Source of the DNA: Ectopseudomonas mendocina
Lineage (GTDB): Bacteria; Pseudomonadota; Gammaproteobacteria; Pseudomonadales; Pseudomonadaceae
Reading direction: 5' to 3'
Assembly (NCBI RefSeq): GCF_008041835.1
Contig: NZ_VRYE01000043.1
Coordinates: 1-41,356 of the forward strand
Length of the DNA stretch: 41,356 nt
Positions within the stretch are counted from its first letter, which is position 1. Each line of letters starts with the position of its first letter. This document shows positions 30,383 through 39,718 of this stretch, piece by piece. The position numbers were made by a program, and so were the translations under genes. The notes beneath the pieces are model-generated. The model searched no databases, was not told where the DNA came from, and saw only the letters and a list, made by a program, of their open reading frames with translations.

Positions 30383-32538
30383 TTACAACCAACTCCAAGA
30401 AACCCCCGTATACACCCCAAACCCTTCCCCAGGCGTGGAGCGAGCTACATCCGCACCGTTGTCGTTATAGCCCGGCGTGACGGTGGCGGCATAGCGTTTG
30501 TCGGTCAGGTTGCGCAGGTCGAGCCAGGCTTGCCAGTCGTCTCTCGGCGAGGCGTAGCCGAGGGTGGCGCCGAAGGTGGCGTAGGCATCGGCGTAGTAGG
30601 AATTGGCGTAATCCACCGCGACCTTGGAGGCGTACTGGGTGTTGAGGCCGGCGTAGAAGCCGCTCGGGTGGTCGTAGCGCACCTCGGCCTGGTAGTAGTG
30701 GCGCGGCAGGCCCGGCAGACGGTTGTCGCCGAAGGTGTCGTCATCGCGGTAGTGGAAGTCGCTGAAGGTGTAGGCCTGGCGCAGGCTCAGGGCGCCAGCG
30801 GCGCCACCTTGCCACAACGGGCTGGTCAGGCCGGCTTCGATGCCCTGGTGCACGGTGGGGCTGGCGTTGGATTCGGCGAAGACGTTGGGCTCGATCTCGA
30901 CGGTGAGCAGTTCATGGCGCACCTGTGAGTAGTAATAGGTCAGTTCCCACTGGCCCAGTGCGGAATCGCCGCGCCCGCCGACTTCGACGGTGGTGGCGGT
31001 CTGGTTGTCCAGGCTGATGGCGGCGCTCTGGCGGTTGCTCCATGGCTGGTTGCTGGCCGGGAAGCGCAGCGGCGAACTCCAGAGCATCGACCAGGCATGC
31101 GGCGGCTCCACCGAGCGGCTGATATTGCCGAACAGTTGCACGTCCGGGTTGAGCTGATAGCGCAGGCCGAGGCGCGGTGCGTAGTCCCAGGTTTGTTCGC
31201 TGAGCCTGTCGTCGGTGGCCGGCCAGGTCACTTCGGCTTCGCGGCGGGTGTAGATCAGCGCCAGGCCGCTGGTCAGCCACAGGTCGGGCATCAGCTCAGT
31301 GTCATTGCTGAAGTGCAGCACGTTGTCCGAACCCAGGTGTTCGTAGTCGCGCATCAGGGTGCCGGCGGGATAGGTGATAGTTGTGCCGCCGGACTCCACA
31401 TTGATCGGCAGCGCTGCGGTTTCCCTGGATGTGCTGCTCGGCAGGTTGGTGGTGCTGCGCCAGCCGATGGTGGTCACGCTGTTCAGGCCGAACAGGGTAT
31501 GCCGGCGCGTGTAGTTCAGAGTGCCGCTGATATCGCTGTAGTCCACGCGGATGCGATAGGTGTTGCCATTGGGCAAGCGGGTTTCGACGATATCCATGGG
31601 GTAATGGTGATAGGCCAGGCCGGCGACCAGGGTGGCGTCGTCGTCGATCTGCCAGGTGGTCTTGTTCGCCAGCCAGGTGCTGCCGGGCTGGTCGCGGTGG
31701 GCGTCGATGCGCAGGTTGTTGGCAGCGGCCTGGCGTGGATCGTCCTTGAGCTGGGCCTTGGTCAGGCGACCGGGTGTTTCGTGCTCGGTCTCGCGGTAGC
31801 GCAGGTAGAAGCGCGTTTCCAGATTCTCGTTGAGCCGGTAGCCGAAGTTGGCGGCGACGCCTTTGCCCTTGCCTGAGGAATGATCCTGATAGCCGTCGGT
31901 TTCGCTGTCGGTGAGGGCGAGGTAGTAGTCGAAATCGCCCAGCACCTGACCGGAGGAGATGTTGCGTTTCTGGTAGCCATAGCTGCCGGTTTCATAGCGC
32001 AGTTGAAGCTTGGGCGCGGTGTAGCCGGTGTGGGTGATGTAGTCGATGGCGCCGCCCAGAGCCAGTGAACCACGGTCGAAGCCATTGGCGCCGCGCAGCA
32101 CCTCGGCGCGACTTATCCACAGCGGTTCCAGCAATTCGTAGGGCGTGCCGCCGGAGCCGGTCAGCGGCAGGCCGTCGAGCAGGATATGGGTGCCGGAGGC
32201 ATGCGAGCCGGGGCCGCGGTTGATCCCCGAGCCGCGCACGCTGATCTTCACCCCCTCGTTGCCGGGGGACTGCGGTAGACGCCTGGCTGGTAGGCCAGCA
32301 CATCGGCGACGCCGGCCACGCGGCCTTGTTCGACCTTGGCCATATCCACCACATTGGTGGCCCCGGGGACGCGGTTGAGCTCCTCGCGCGCGGCCTCTAC
32401 TTCACTTACCTGTTCGCCGGTGACCTGCAGTGAATCGAGTTGCACGGGCTCTTCGGCGAAGGCGCTGTGGCCGCTCAGGCAGGCGAGGGCGAGCAGGGTG
32501 AGATGGGCAGGTTGGCGGGAAAACGGCAGGGGCAGCAT
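30383..32538 (-). pseudogene. TonB-dependent outer-membrane receptor, single-base frameshift
   Basis: The gene would encode a receptor of about 718 residues. The signal peptide (LTLLALACLSGHSAFA) is followed by a TonB-box region (LDSLQVTGEQVSEV) and a plug domain. After ADVLAYQPGVY the frame runs into RSPPATRG and a stop at 32248. In the next frame the sequence continues as GNEGVKISVRGSGINRGPGS, ILLDGLPLTGSGGTPYELLE and the long beta-barrel, which ends FGVYTGVSWSWL with a C-terminal aromatic-Leu end. Adding one G at about 32274 restores VYAQSPGNEGVKIS, the usual plug text. The barrel is otherwise intact, so the mutation is recent or a sequencing error. The plug style is closer to FecA-like siderophore receptors than to BtuB; the ligand is unknown. 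No cobalamin riboswitch or clear Fur box lies upstream. Confidence 0.88.
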
Positions 32539-32714
32539 GCAAGGGCTCCGTTGAGCGGGCGGCGAGAGTGTCTGATGGAGGCCGACGAGGATTCGTCACG
32601 CCCGCAGGGTGCTGGCGCGGGGGCACATCATGCCGGTTTTGCCCGTGCTGTGCAGCGGGCGGCTCAGGGAGAAGCAGGGGCCGCGCGACTGGCGACCGCC
32701 CCTGTGGATAACCT

Positions 32715-33194
32715 TCAGGCCAGACCGGCCTTGTCCAGGCCGAACTGCTTGTCGGCGGAGCCGGGCACGGTGCGGAAGGCCACGTTGAGGCGGTTCCAGC
32801 CGTTGATGGCGACTACCAGGAAAGTCAGCTCAGACAGTTCCTGCTCGGAGAACTGCTCGCGCACGCTGGCATAGATGGCGTCGGACACGCCGTGCGGCGA
32901 CAGCTGGGTCAGGGCTTCCGTCCACTCCAGCGCGGCGCGCTCCTGCTCCGAGAACAGTGGCGACTCACGCCACACGGCGACATGGTGCAGGCGCAGTTCG
33001 CGGTCGCCATGGATCTTCGCTTCTTTCACGTGCATGTCGACGCAGAAGGCGCAGCCGTTGATCTGCGAGGCACGCAGCATGACCAGGTGGGCCAGCGGCG
33101 CAAGAAAGGGGCTGCGGGTCAGCAGCATGGAAAACTCGGCATATTTGCCGGAAGCCTTGGGGGAGAGTGCGAAGTAGTCGAGGCGCTGGCTCAT
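32715..33194 (-). CDS. AhpD-like carboxymuconolactone decarboxylase family protein
   Basis: This 159-residue protein belongs to the AhpD/CMD helical fold. The active motif is NGCAFCVDMHVKEAKIHGD, with the CxxC pair and the following His. Members with CxxC often act as peroxide-reducing or alkylhydroperoxidase-type thiol proteins. FALSPKASGKYAEFSMLL at the start and the tail with VVAINGWNRLNVAFRTVPGS are the common form in Pseudomonas. The start could be ATG at 33194 (MSQRLDYF) or 33203 (MITMSQRL); neither has a strong ribosome site. It lies downstream of the AraC-type gene on the same strand, 128 bases away. Function beyond the family is inferred. Confidence 0.88.
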   Translation of the reverse strand: MSQRLDYFALSPKASGKYAEFSMLLTRSPFLAPLAHLVMLRASQINGCAFCVDMHVKEAKIHGDRELRLHHVAVWRESPLFSEQERAALEWTEALTQLSPHGVSDAIYASVREQFSEQELSELTFLVVAINGWNRLNVAFRTVPGSADKQFGLDKAGLA

Positions 33195-33321
33195 GGTGAT
33201 CATCCGTATCCGCGTTGAGGGGCGCGATGGCGTGACGGCCTGCCCCGGTAGCGGTGAATCTACGCAGCAGTGGCCCAGCCACATAGATCCAATTGTGCAG
33301 ATTCGGATTGACCCACTTCCC

Positions 33322-34275
33322 TCAGCGACGAGCCTGCGACGGTGGAAAGCCGTACTCGCGCTTGAAGGCGGCGCTGAAGCTGCTGAGGTGCTCGTAGCCG
33401 GCCAGATTGGCGGCATCCTCCACTGACAGGCCCTGCTGGCGCATGGCCTGATAAGCGCGGGCCAGGCGCTGGCGGCGCAGGTAGGCGGCGATGGTGGTGC
33501 CGTTGCGGCTGCGAAAGGCATTCTGCAGGTCGACCGGGTTGGTGCCGAGCTGGCGCGCCATGTCGGTGATGCTCAGGGCATCTGCCTCGCCGCTGTCGAG
33601 CCATTCCTTGAGGCGCGCCAGGCAGCGTTCGAGATGGCTGCCGAGGCGTTTCTCCTGGGGCGTGTCGATGCCGCGCAGGATGTCGCAGGCCAGATCCAGG
33701 GCGAAGCTCTCGCGTTGCAGGCGTTGCATCAACGGCGGCAGGGTCGCGTCACGTTCGAGCAACTGGTGGGCACGTTGAAGGATATCCACTGAGGGTTGCC
33801 AGGGCAGGCTGTGCCAGTGGCTGCGGCTGAAGCGCAGCAGGGCGTCGCTGCGCAGCTGGCTGCCGATTGCGACCTGCTGCAGCCAGTCCGGGGTGATGCT
33901 CAGGCATACTTTGGTTTCTTCGCGGCCGCTGCGCCAGTGGCGCTGGAACTGATCGCTATCGGTCAGGTTGACCAACATGGCGCGCTGGCCGCCAGGCCGG
34001 GCGTCGAAGTGCAGGCGCTGGCGCGGCAGGCTGACTTCGGCCTCGCCCTGCAGCAGAAAGGCGGCGGTAATGCCTGGTGCCAGGCGGTTGTCGCTGCTGG
34101 CGTCGACCAGATCGCGGCTGTGGCTGAAGTACAGCACCAGGCCTTCGCTCAGCACTTGCACTTGTTGTTCGCCGTCGAGCACTGGCTGTTCGCCCGGCAG
34201 CTCGCGCTGGAAATGCAGGTTGCCGCCCAGGGTGTGGGCGACATCGCTGAGCTGACCGCAGGTGAAGACCGTCAT
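33322..34275 (-). CDS. AraC-family transcriptional regulator (PchR-like)
   Basis: This 317-residue protein has an N-terminal sensor region of about 200 residues, with LVLYFSHSRDLVDASSDNRL and AAFLLQGEAEVSL, similar in style to siderophore regulators such as PchR. The C-terminal AraC DNA-binding domain has two helix-turn-helix units (SITDMARQLGTNPVDLQNAF and SVEDAANLAGYEHLSSFSAA) and ends KREYGFPPSQARR. It is divergent from a small gene, an MFS transporter and a TonB siderophore receptor, so it most likely senses the ferric siderophore and activates that set. A Fur-like box at 34346-34360 lies 71 bases upstream of its start. Confidence 0.93.
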   Translation of the reverse strand: MTVFTCGQLSDVAHTLGGNLHFQRELPGEQPVLDGEQQVQVLSEGLVLYFSHSRDLVDASSDNRLAPGITAAFLLQGEAEVSLPRQRLHFDARPGGQRAMLVNLTDSDQFQRHWRSGREETKVCLSITPDWLQQVAIGSQLRSDALLRFSRSHWHSLPWQPSVDILQRAHQLLERDATLPPLMQRLQRESFALDLACDILRGIDTPQEKRLGSHLERCLARLKEWLDSGEADALSITDMARQLGTNPVDLQNAFRSRNGTTIAAYLRRQRLARAYQAMRQQGLSVEDAANLAGYEHLSSFSAAFKREYGFPPSQARR

Positions 34276-34345
34276 GCTGGCTTGACCGATGGAAGTTTCG
34301 TTGCGGCTAATTTTTCCTTCTTTTCCCCTAAGCGCGCAACATTGT

Positions 34346-34360
34346 TCAGAATTATTCTCA
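34346..34360. promoter_or_regulatory. putative Fur box in the divergent siderophore promoter
   Basis: The sequence TCAGAATTATTCTCA (minus strand TGAGAATAATTCTGA) matches the 7-1-7 Fur pattern TGATAATnATTATCA at 11 of 14 arm positions. It stands between the AraC-type regulator (start 34275) and the uptake operon (start 34422), where it could repress both directions when iron is sufficient. Confidence 0.6.
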
Positions 34361-34421
34361 TGTGCAATGAGGTCGCAATCGTCTTGATTGCGTAACCAAC
34401 GATCATGGGAATCACACAGCG

Positions 34422-34811
34422 ATGGGTTTGCTCCTCACGCAAACGACGGTGGTCGAGGCGGTCTTTCACGATCAGGTCGACGCGGCGCAGATAAGCCAGT
34501 GGCTGGACGGCATCGAGCGTCTGATCGAGGGCCGCCAGCCGTTCTTCTTCATTTCCAGTACCCGCGAGGGCAGCACCTTCGCCGAGGGTTACCGGGCCAT
34601 CCAGGGCGTCTGGTACAAGCAGCACAAGGCGGCGTTCCGTGAGATGTGCCAGGGGCTGGTGCGCATTGCCTGTGATGTCGACGAGCAGGCCCGGCTCGAC
34701 ACCCCGGCGCTGCATGCCGCCTGGGGCGTGCCCTATTTCGTCACCCTGGACAGGACGCACGGCTATCGCTGGATCGCCGAGCGCATGGTGAATCATGCAA
34801 CGTCCGTCTGA
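34422..34811 (+). CDS. hypothetical protein of a siderophore uptake operon
   Basis: I do not recognise the family. The 129-residue protein is soluble, without signal peptide; it opens MGLLLTQTTVVEAVFHDQVD and has a central FFFISSTREGSTFAEGYRAI block and RTHGYRWIAERMV near the end. It looks like a cytosolic alpha/beta protein. Its 3' end overlaps the MFS gene by 17 bases, and the reading frame and codon use fit the neighbours, so it is a real member of the operon. Position suggests a part in siderophore or iron handling, but nothing in the sequence shows what. Confidence 0.7.
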   Translation: MGLLLTQTTVVEAVFHDQVDAAQISQWLDGIERLIEGRQPFFFISSTREGSTFAEGYRAIQGVWYKQHKAAFREMCQGLVRIACDVDEQARLDTPALHAAWGVPYFVTLDRTHGYRWIAERMVNHATSV

Positions 34812-36024
34812 GCAGGTGCCGGTGACCCGGCTGGCGCTGGCGGTGATCGTGGTGCTGTACCTGGCCCACGCCCTGCCGCTGTACTTCTTCAACGTGGCGA
34901 TGCCGGCCATTCTGCGCAGCCAGGGTGTCGACCTGCGCTGGATCGGCATGCTCTCGCTGCTGTACATCCCCTGGGCGTTCAAGTTTCTCTGGGCACCGCT
35001 GGTCGACCGGCATTACCTGCACAGCCTCGGCCGTCGGCGCACCTGGCTGTGGCTGACCCAGGCGGCGCTGGTGGCCGGCATCCTGGTGCTGGCGCTGACC
35101 GGGTTGGAGCACGGCCTGCTGCTGTTCGTGCTGGTGAGCCTGTGGATATCCACCTTCGCCGCCACCCAGGACATCGCCATCGACGGCTACACCGTGGAGT
35201 CGCTGGCCAGCGAGGATCATCGCCTGGGCAGCATGGCGCAGAGCATTGGCGTGGCCCTGGGCAGCATGTTCGGTGGTGCCGGCGTGCTGTGGCTGTACCA
35301 GGTGGTCGGCTGGCAGAGCGCGCTGCTGACTCTAGCCAGCCTCAGTGCCCTGACCATGCTGGCGGTGGCGCGGGTCGATGATCGCCTGCCGGCGCAGGCC
35401 GAGGCGGCCAAGCCGGGCTTCATCGCCACCTTCAAGCGCCCGGAGATCCGCTGGGCACTGTTGCTGATTCTGGTCTATCGCCTGGTCGAGGCGCCGGCCA
35501 TGGCCATGCTCACGCCGATGCTGGTGGATCGCCAGTGGTCGCTGACGCAGATCGGCCTGCTGATGTCGGTGGCCGGCGCCAGCGTCGGGCTGCTCGCCGC
35601 CGTGGCGGCTGCGCGTCTGCTGCTGCGCCAGCGTGCGGCGACCCTGCTGCTGCGTGCCGGCTGGCTGCGCAGCCTGGCCTATCTGGCGGTCGCCGGGCTG
35701 CTGTTCAGCGGCCTGGCCGACGGCTCACCGCTGTGGCTCGGCACCATGGTGCTGGTGCTCCTGGCCATCCGCTACCTGGCGATGACCAGCCTCTACGCCC
35801 TGTTCATGCAGCTCTGTTCGCGGCAGCAGGCCGGCACCGACTTCACCGTGCTGGTGTGCTTCGAGCTGCTGGTGTTCTTCGTCGGTGGCTCGCTGTCGGG
35901 CTTCCTCGCCAAGGGCCTGGGCTACGAAACCTACTACCTGCTGCTGGGCGCACTTTCAGTGCTCAGCGTCCTGCTCTGCAAACCTATCGTCCGGTCGATT
36001 CAGGCCGGCTCCGGCAATCATTGA
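34795..36024 (+). CDS. MFS transporter, RhtX/FptX siderophore-uptake type
   Basis: This 409-residue inner-membrane protein has about twelve helices and belongs to the MFS branch that includes AmpG and the siderophore importers RhtX and FptX. Typical blocks are LYLAHALPLYFFNVAMPAIL, WAFKFLWAPLVDRHY and ISTFAATQDIAIDGYTVESL, with conserved acidic residues in the second half of helix 4. FptX and RhtX carry pyochelin and rhizobactin across the inner membrane after a TonB receptor. The overlap with the gene before it, and 22 bases to the receptor gene after it, support the same role here. The siderophore is not known. Confidence 0.9.
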   Translation: MQRPSEQVPVTRLALAVIVVLYLAHALPLYFFNVAMPAILRSQGVDLRWIGMLSLLYIPWAFKFLWAPLVDRHYLHSLGRRRTWLWLTQAALVAGILVLALTGLEHGLLLFVLVSLWISTFAATQDIAIDGYTVESLASEDHRLGSMAQSIGVALGSMFGGAGVLWLYQVVGWQSALLTLASLSALTMLAVARVDDRLPAQAEAAKPGFIATFKRPEIRWALLLILVYRLVEAPAMAMLTPMLVDRQWSLTQIGLLMSVAGASVGLLAAVAAARLLLRQRAATLLLRAGWLRSLAYLAVAGLLFSGLADGSPLWLGTMVLVLLAIRYLAMTSLYALFMQLCSRQQAGTDFTVLVCFELLVFFVGGSLSGFLAKGLGYETYYLLLGALSVLSVLLCKPIVRSIQAGSGNH

Positions 36025-36046
36025 CGCGCTTTCTCTGGGGGAAACC

Positions 36047-38308
36047 ATGAGGCTTTTTTCGGCATCCATGCAGGTCACCTTGCTCAGCCTGGCGGTGAGC
36101 GGCGCGCTCCACGCGCAGGCCGACGACACCACGACGAGCAAGGTCAAGGAACTCAGCCCGATGGTGGTCACCGCCACCCGTTCGGCCAAGAGCATCGCCG
36201 AGATCGCCGGCACGGTGTACAGCATCGATCGCGAGCAGGTTGCAGAGCAGGCCGCTGCCGGCCGTTCCACCGCCGATATCCTCGGCCAACTGGTGCCCTC
36301 GCTGGCGCCGAGCAGCGGCACCACCAGCAACTACGGCATGACCATGCGCGGGCGTACCGTGCAGGTGATGATCGACGGCGTGCCGCTGACCGGCTCGCGT
36401 GACGGTTCGCGCCAGCTCAACAGCATCAGCCCGGCGATGATCGAGCGCATCGAGGTGATCTCCGGTGCCACCAGCATCTACGGCGCTGGCGCCACCGGCG
36501 GCCTGATCAACATCATCACGCGTAACGCCGACGACGAAACCAGTGACTTCAGCAGCCGCATCGGCCTGCGTACTCCTGGCAAGGCGGCGCGTGACGCCAT
36601 GGCCTACGAGGCCTCGCAGACCGCTGCCTTTCACCATGGGGCGATCAGCGGTTTCGCCGGCCTGAGCTTCACCAAGCAGGGCGAGATTCGCGATGCCGAC
36701 GGTGATCGCATCGGCCCGGAAATCTCCCAGACCGACCGCCAGGACACCACCAGCTTCGACTTCAACGGCCGCCTGACCTGGCACTTGGACGACGACCAGC
36801 AACTGAGCGCCGGCGTGCGCTACTACAACGACGAGCAGGACAGCGACTACGGCCCGGACTACGGCCCCAACCTGTCGGCGTTGCTGGTCTCGAACTACCA
36901 GCCCAGCCACAACGCGGTGGACGGTTTGAAGCTCGACGACCAGCCGCGCACCCGTCATTACGGCGCCAATGTGCAATACCTCAACCGCGATTTGCTGGGT
37001 GGCCAGCAATTGACCGCCGAAGCCTACTACCGCAAGGAAAAATCGCGCTGGTTCCCGTTCGCCAGTCGTGCGGCCAATGCCGCGTTGCCCGGTGGGGTGG
37101 CCAACGTGGTGCTGCAGTCGAGCACCGACATCGACGTCTGGGGCGTGCGCACCGCCTTGCAGAAGGGCTTCGAGCTGGCCGGCCGCGATCTGCAACTGAC
37201 CTATGGCCTGGATCACGAGCGTGAGCAGGATAGTCAGGACGGCCAGTTCTACGACTTCAATAGCTTCTTCACCAGCAATGGCCTGAACTATCGCGAGACC
37301 TACAGTTCCTCGATGGGCCCGGACGTGGAAGTGAGCAAGACCGGCGCGTTCCTCCAGGGCGACTACCAGCTCACCGAGCGCCTCAGCCTGCAGGCCGGGG
37401 TACGGCGCGAAACCATCCGCAACCAGGTGGATGACTCCACCCCCTATGGCGAGGCAGTCACCGCCGCCACCGTGGCTGGCTACCAGGCGCGCACCCTGGA
37501 AGGCGGCAACGTGCGCCACAGCGAGACCCTGTTCAACCTCGGCGCGGTGTACAAGCTGACCGACACTCAACAACTGTTCGCCAATTTCTCCCAGGGCTTC
37601 AGCCTGCCCGACACCCAGCGCATGCTGCGCGACGTGCCGGCCAGCTTCGTCATCGATAGCAGCAGTATCGATTCGATCAAGGTCAACAACTACGAACTGG
37701 GCTGGCGCCTGGGTGATGCCAGCGGCCTGAACGCCGGGGTGACCGCGTTCTACAACACCTCCGACAAGGTGGTGCAGTTCAACCGCGATTTCAGCGTCTC
37801 GGTGGCCGACACCGATGAGCGCGTGTGGGGCGCCGAAGGCAACCTGCAGGTGCCGGTGGTCGAGGGCTGGACGCTGGGCGGCACCCTGGCCTACACCCGT
37901 GGCCAGTACAAGGACGCCGCCGGCAACTGGCGCGAGCTGAATGCCTTCCGCGTTTCGCCGCTGAAGGCCACCGTCTACAGTGACTGGCGCTTCCTCGATG
38001 GCTATGGCGTGCGCCTGCAGGCGCTCACCGTGGGTGGCAGCGACCGTGCCTACGACGACGCCCAGTCCGCCGCGATCAGCCCAACCATCCGCGCCACCCC
38101 GGCGACCAAGATCCAGGGCTATACCGTGGTCGACCTGATCGCCCATGCGCCCTGGCTGGGCGGCGAGGTCGGTTTCGGTGTCTATAACCTGGCCAACCGC
38201 GACTACAAGACCGTCTACGGCCAGCAGGCCGAGGCCACCTACGGCGCCATCTCCAGCCTGCCGGCAGCCGGGCGCACCTTTGGCCTCAGCTATTCGGTGG
38301 CGTATTGA
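36047..38308 (+). CDS. TonB-dependent siderophore receptor
   Basis: This 753-residue outer-membrane receptor has a signal peptide (VTLLSLAVSGALHAQA), a TonB box (LSPMVVTATR) and a plug domain with MTMRGRTVQVMIDGVPLTGS and IEVISGATSIYGAGATGGLI. A 22-strand barrel follows and ends AAGRTFGLSYSVAY with a terminal aromatic residue. The length and the plug text fit ferric-siderophore receptors of the type used for hydroxy-carboxylate siderophores, but the ligand cannot be assigned. I chose the ATG at 36047, with a GGGGGAAA ribosome site. It is the last gene of the operon with the MFS transporter and under the AraC/Fur control region at 34276-34421. Confidence 0.93.
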   Translation: MRLFSASMQVTLLSLAVSGALHAQADDTTTSKVKELSPMVVTATRSAKSIAEIAGTVYSIDREQVAEQAAAGRSTADILGQLVPSLAPSSGTTSNYGMTMRGRTVQVMIDGVPLTGSRDGSRQLNSISPAMIERIEVISGATSIYGAGATGGLINIITRNADDETSDFSSRIGLRTPGKAARDAMAYEASQTAAFHHGAISGFAGLSFTKQGEIRDADGDRIGPEISQTDRQDTTSFDFNGRLTWHLDDDQQLSAGVRYYNDEQDSDYGPDYGPNLSALLVSNYQPSHNAVDGLKLDDQPRTRHYGANVQYLNRDLLGGQQLTAEAYYRKEKSRWFPFASRAANAALPGGVANVVLQSSTDIDVWGVRTALQKGFELAGRDLQLTYGLDHEREQDSQDGQFYDFNSFFTSNGLNYRETYSSSMGPDVEVSKTGAFLQGDYQLTERLSLQAGVRRETIRNQVDDSTPYGEAVTAATVAGYQARTLEGGNVRHSETLFNLGAVYKLTDTQQLFANFSQGFSLPDTQRMLRDVPASFVIDSSSIDSIKVNNYELGWRLGDASGLNAGVTAFYNTSDKVVQFNRDFSVSVADTDERVWGAEGNLQVPVVEGWTLGGTLAYTRGQYKDAAGNWRELNAFRVSPLKATVYSDWRFLDGYGVRLQALTVGGSDRAYDDAQSAAISPTIRATPATKIQGYTVVDLIAHAPWLGGEVGFGVYNLANRDYKTVYGQQAEATYGAISSLPAAGRTFGLSYSVAY

Positions 38309-38312
38309 TCGC

Positions 38313-39617
38313 TCAGCGCTGATAGTTCAGCGGCCGCTTCGAGGACTCCGGCAGCGCCAGGCCGCCGGCGAGGGCCAGCAGGGCGATGGCGATCAGGTAG
38401 TAGGCCGGCGACATGCGGTTGCCGGTCGCCTCGATCAACCAAGTGGCGATCAGCGGCGCGGTGCCGCCGAAGATGGTGTAGGCCAGGTTGTAGGTGAAGG
38501 CCGAGGCGGTGTAGCGCACCCGGGTGGGGAACTGCTCGGAGAGCAGCACGGCAGTTACCACGCCGCAGATCACCGCACCCACTGCCAGCAGCATGGCGCC
38601 CAGGGCTGAAGCCAGCAGGGTGCCCGAGGCGGCCAGGGTGAAGGCCGGATACACCGCGACGATCAGCGCCACTCCGGCGGTGAGGATGGTGCGGCGACGG
38701 CCGACGCGATCCGAATAGCGCCCGACGAAGGGACACAGCAGGGCGGCGAAGAACAGCGCGATCAGGCTGGCGAGCAGGGCAGTCGGCCGTGCTGCGCCAC
38801 CGACCACTTGCATGTAAGTGGTGAGGTAAGTGGTGAACATATAGAACGACAGCGCCGTGGCGGAGATGAACGCCGACAGGCACAGCACAGTGCCGCCATG
38901 CTCACGCAGGGTTTCGCGCAGTGGTGAATGTTCGGGATGAGGCTGGGCAGCCAGGGCCTGGAAGGCCGGCGATTCATCCAGGCGCAGGCGCATGTACAAG
39001 CCGACCAGGCCCAGCGGTGCGGCGATCAGAAAGGGTACGCGCCAGCCCCAGGCCTGCATCTGCGCTTCGTCCAGCCACAAGCCCATGCCGAATACCAGGC
39101 CGGCGGCGCAGGCGAATGCCATGAAGGTCGACACCGGCACGAAGCTGCCATAGCGCGCTTTCTGTTCGGTTGGCGCGTGTTCCATGACGAAGGCGCAGGC
39201 GCCGGCGTATTCGCCTCCGGCGGAGAAACCTTGCAGGCAACGCGCCATGGCCAGCAGCAGCGGCGCGAGCAGCCCGATGCTGGCGTAGGTCGGCAGCAGG
39301 CCGATCAGGGTGGTGGCGCCGGCCATCAGCAGCACGGTGATCGACAGCACGCGCTTGCGTCCGATCCGATCACCGAGAATGCCGAAGACGATGCCGCCCA
39401 GTGGTCGCAGGGCGAACGACACGGCAAACACGGCGAAGGTCTGCAGCAGCGCCAGGGTCGGGTTGCCCGGCGGGAAGAACAGCGAAGCGATGGTCACGGC
39501 GAGAAAGCCGTAGACGGCGAAGTCGAACCACTCGACGAAATTACCGATGGCCGAGGCGGCGATCACCTTGTGCAAGGTGGCCGGGCTGACCTGCTGGCCC
39601 GTGTGGATAGCATTCAT
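38313..39617 (-). CDS. MFS transporter, metabolite:H+ symporter (MHS) family
   Basis: This 434-residue inner-membrane protein has twelve helices. The MHS subfamily blocks are clear: [20 protein letters not shown] at helix 1, [20 protein letters not shown] for the helix 2-3 loop, and [20 protein letters not shown] for helices 4-5. The family (ProP, ShiA, KgtP, CitA) imports betaines, shikimate or carboxylates with protons; the substrate here cannot be told. It ends 4 bases after the TonB receptor stop on the opposite strand, so the two transcripts converge. It is likely a single-gene unit. Confidence 0.92.
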   Translation of the reverse strand: MNAIHTGQQVSPATLHKVIAASAIGNFVEWFDFAVYGFLAVTIASLFFPPGNPTLALLQTFAVFAVSFALRPLGGIVFGILGDRIGRKRVLSITVLLMAGATTLIGLLPTYASIGLLAPLLLAMARCLQGFSAGGEYAGACAFVMEHAPTEQKARYGSFVPVSTFMAFACAAGLVFGMGLWLDEAQMQAWGWRVPFLIAAPLGLVGLYMRLRLDESPAFQALAAQPHPEHSPLRETLREHGGTVLCLSAFISATALSFYMFTTYLTTYMQVVGGAARPTALLASLIALFFAALLCPFVGRYSDRVGRRRTILTAGVALIVAVYPAFTLAASGTLLASALGAMLLAVGAVICGVVTAVLLSEQFPTRVRYTASAFTYNLAYTIFGGTAPLIATWLIEATGNRMSPAYYLIAIALLALAGGLALPESSKRPLNYQR

Positions 39618-39718
39618 GCGACGCTCCTTATCCCTGATTTAGACGGCTTCAGGCAGGTTACGGAGCGATGGGTGAGGCGGGCGCTTCGCAGGCGACAGCG
39701 GCGTTGCCGTGAACGACC

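Noticed and set aside
30383..32538. Assignment of the broken TonB receptor as BtuB because it follows the cobalamin genes
   Set aside because: The plug text resembles FecA-like siderophore receptors, no cobalamin riboswitch lies upstream on its strand, and it is convergent with cobF.
35984..38146. A 720-codon open frame antisense to the TonB receptor
   Set aside because: It lies wholly opposite a well-supported receptor gene in GC-rich DNA where antisense frames stay open through codon bias. The translation is a low-complexity mix of Val, Ala, His and Gly without domains.
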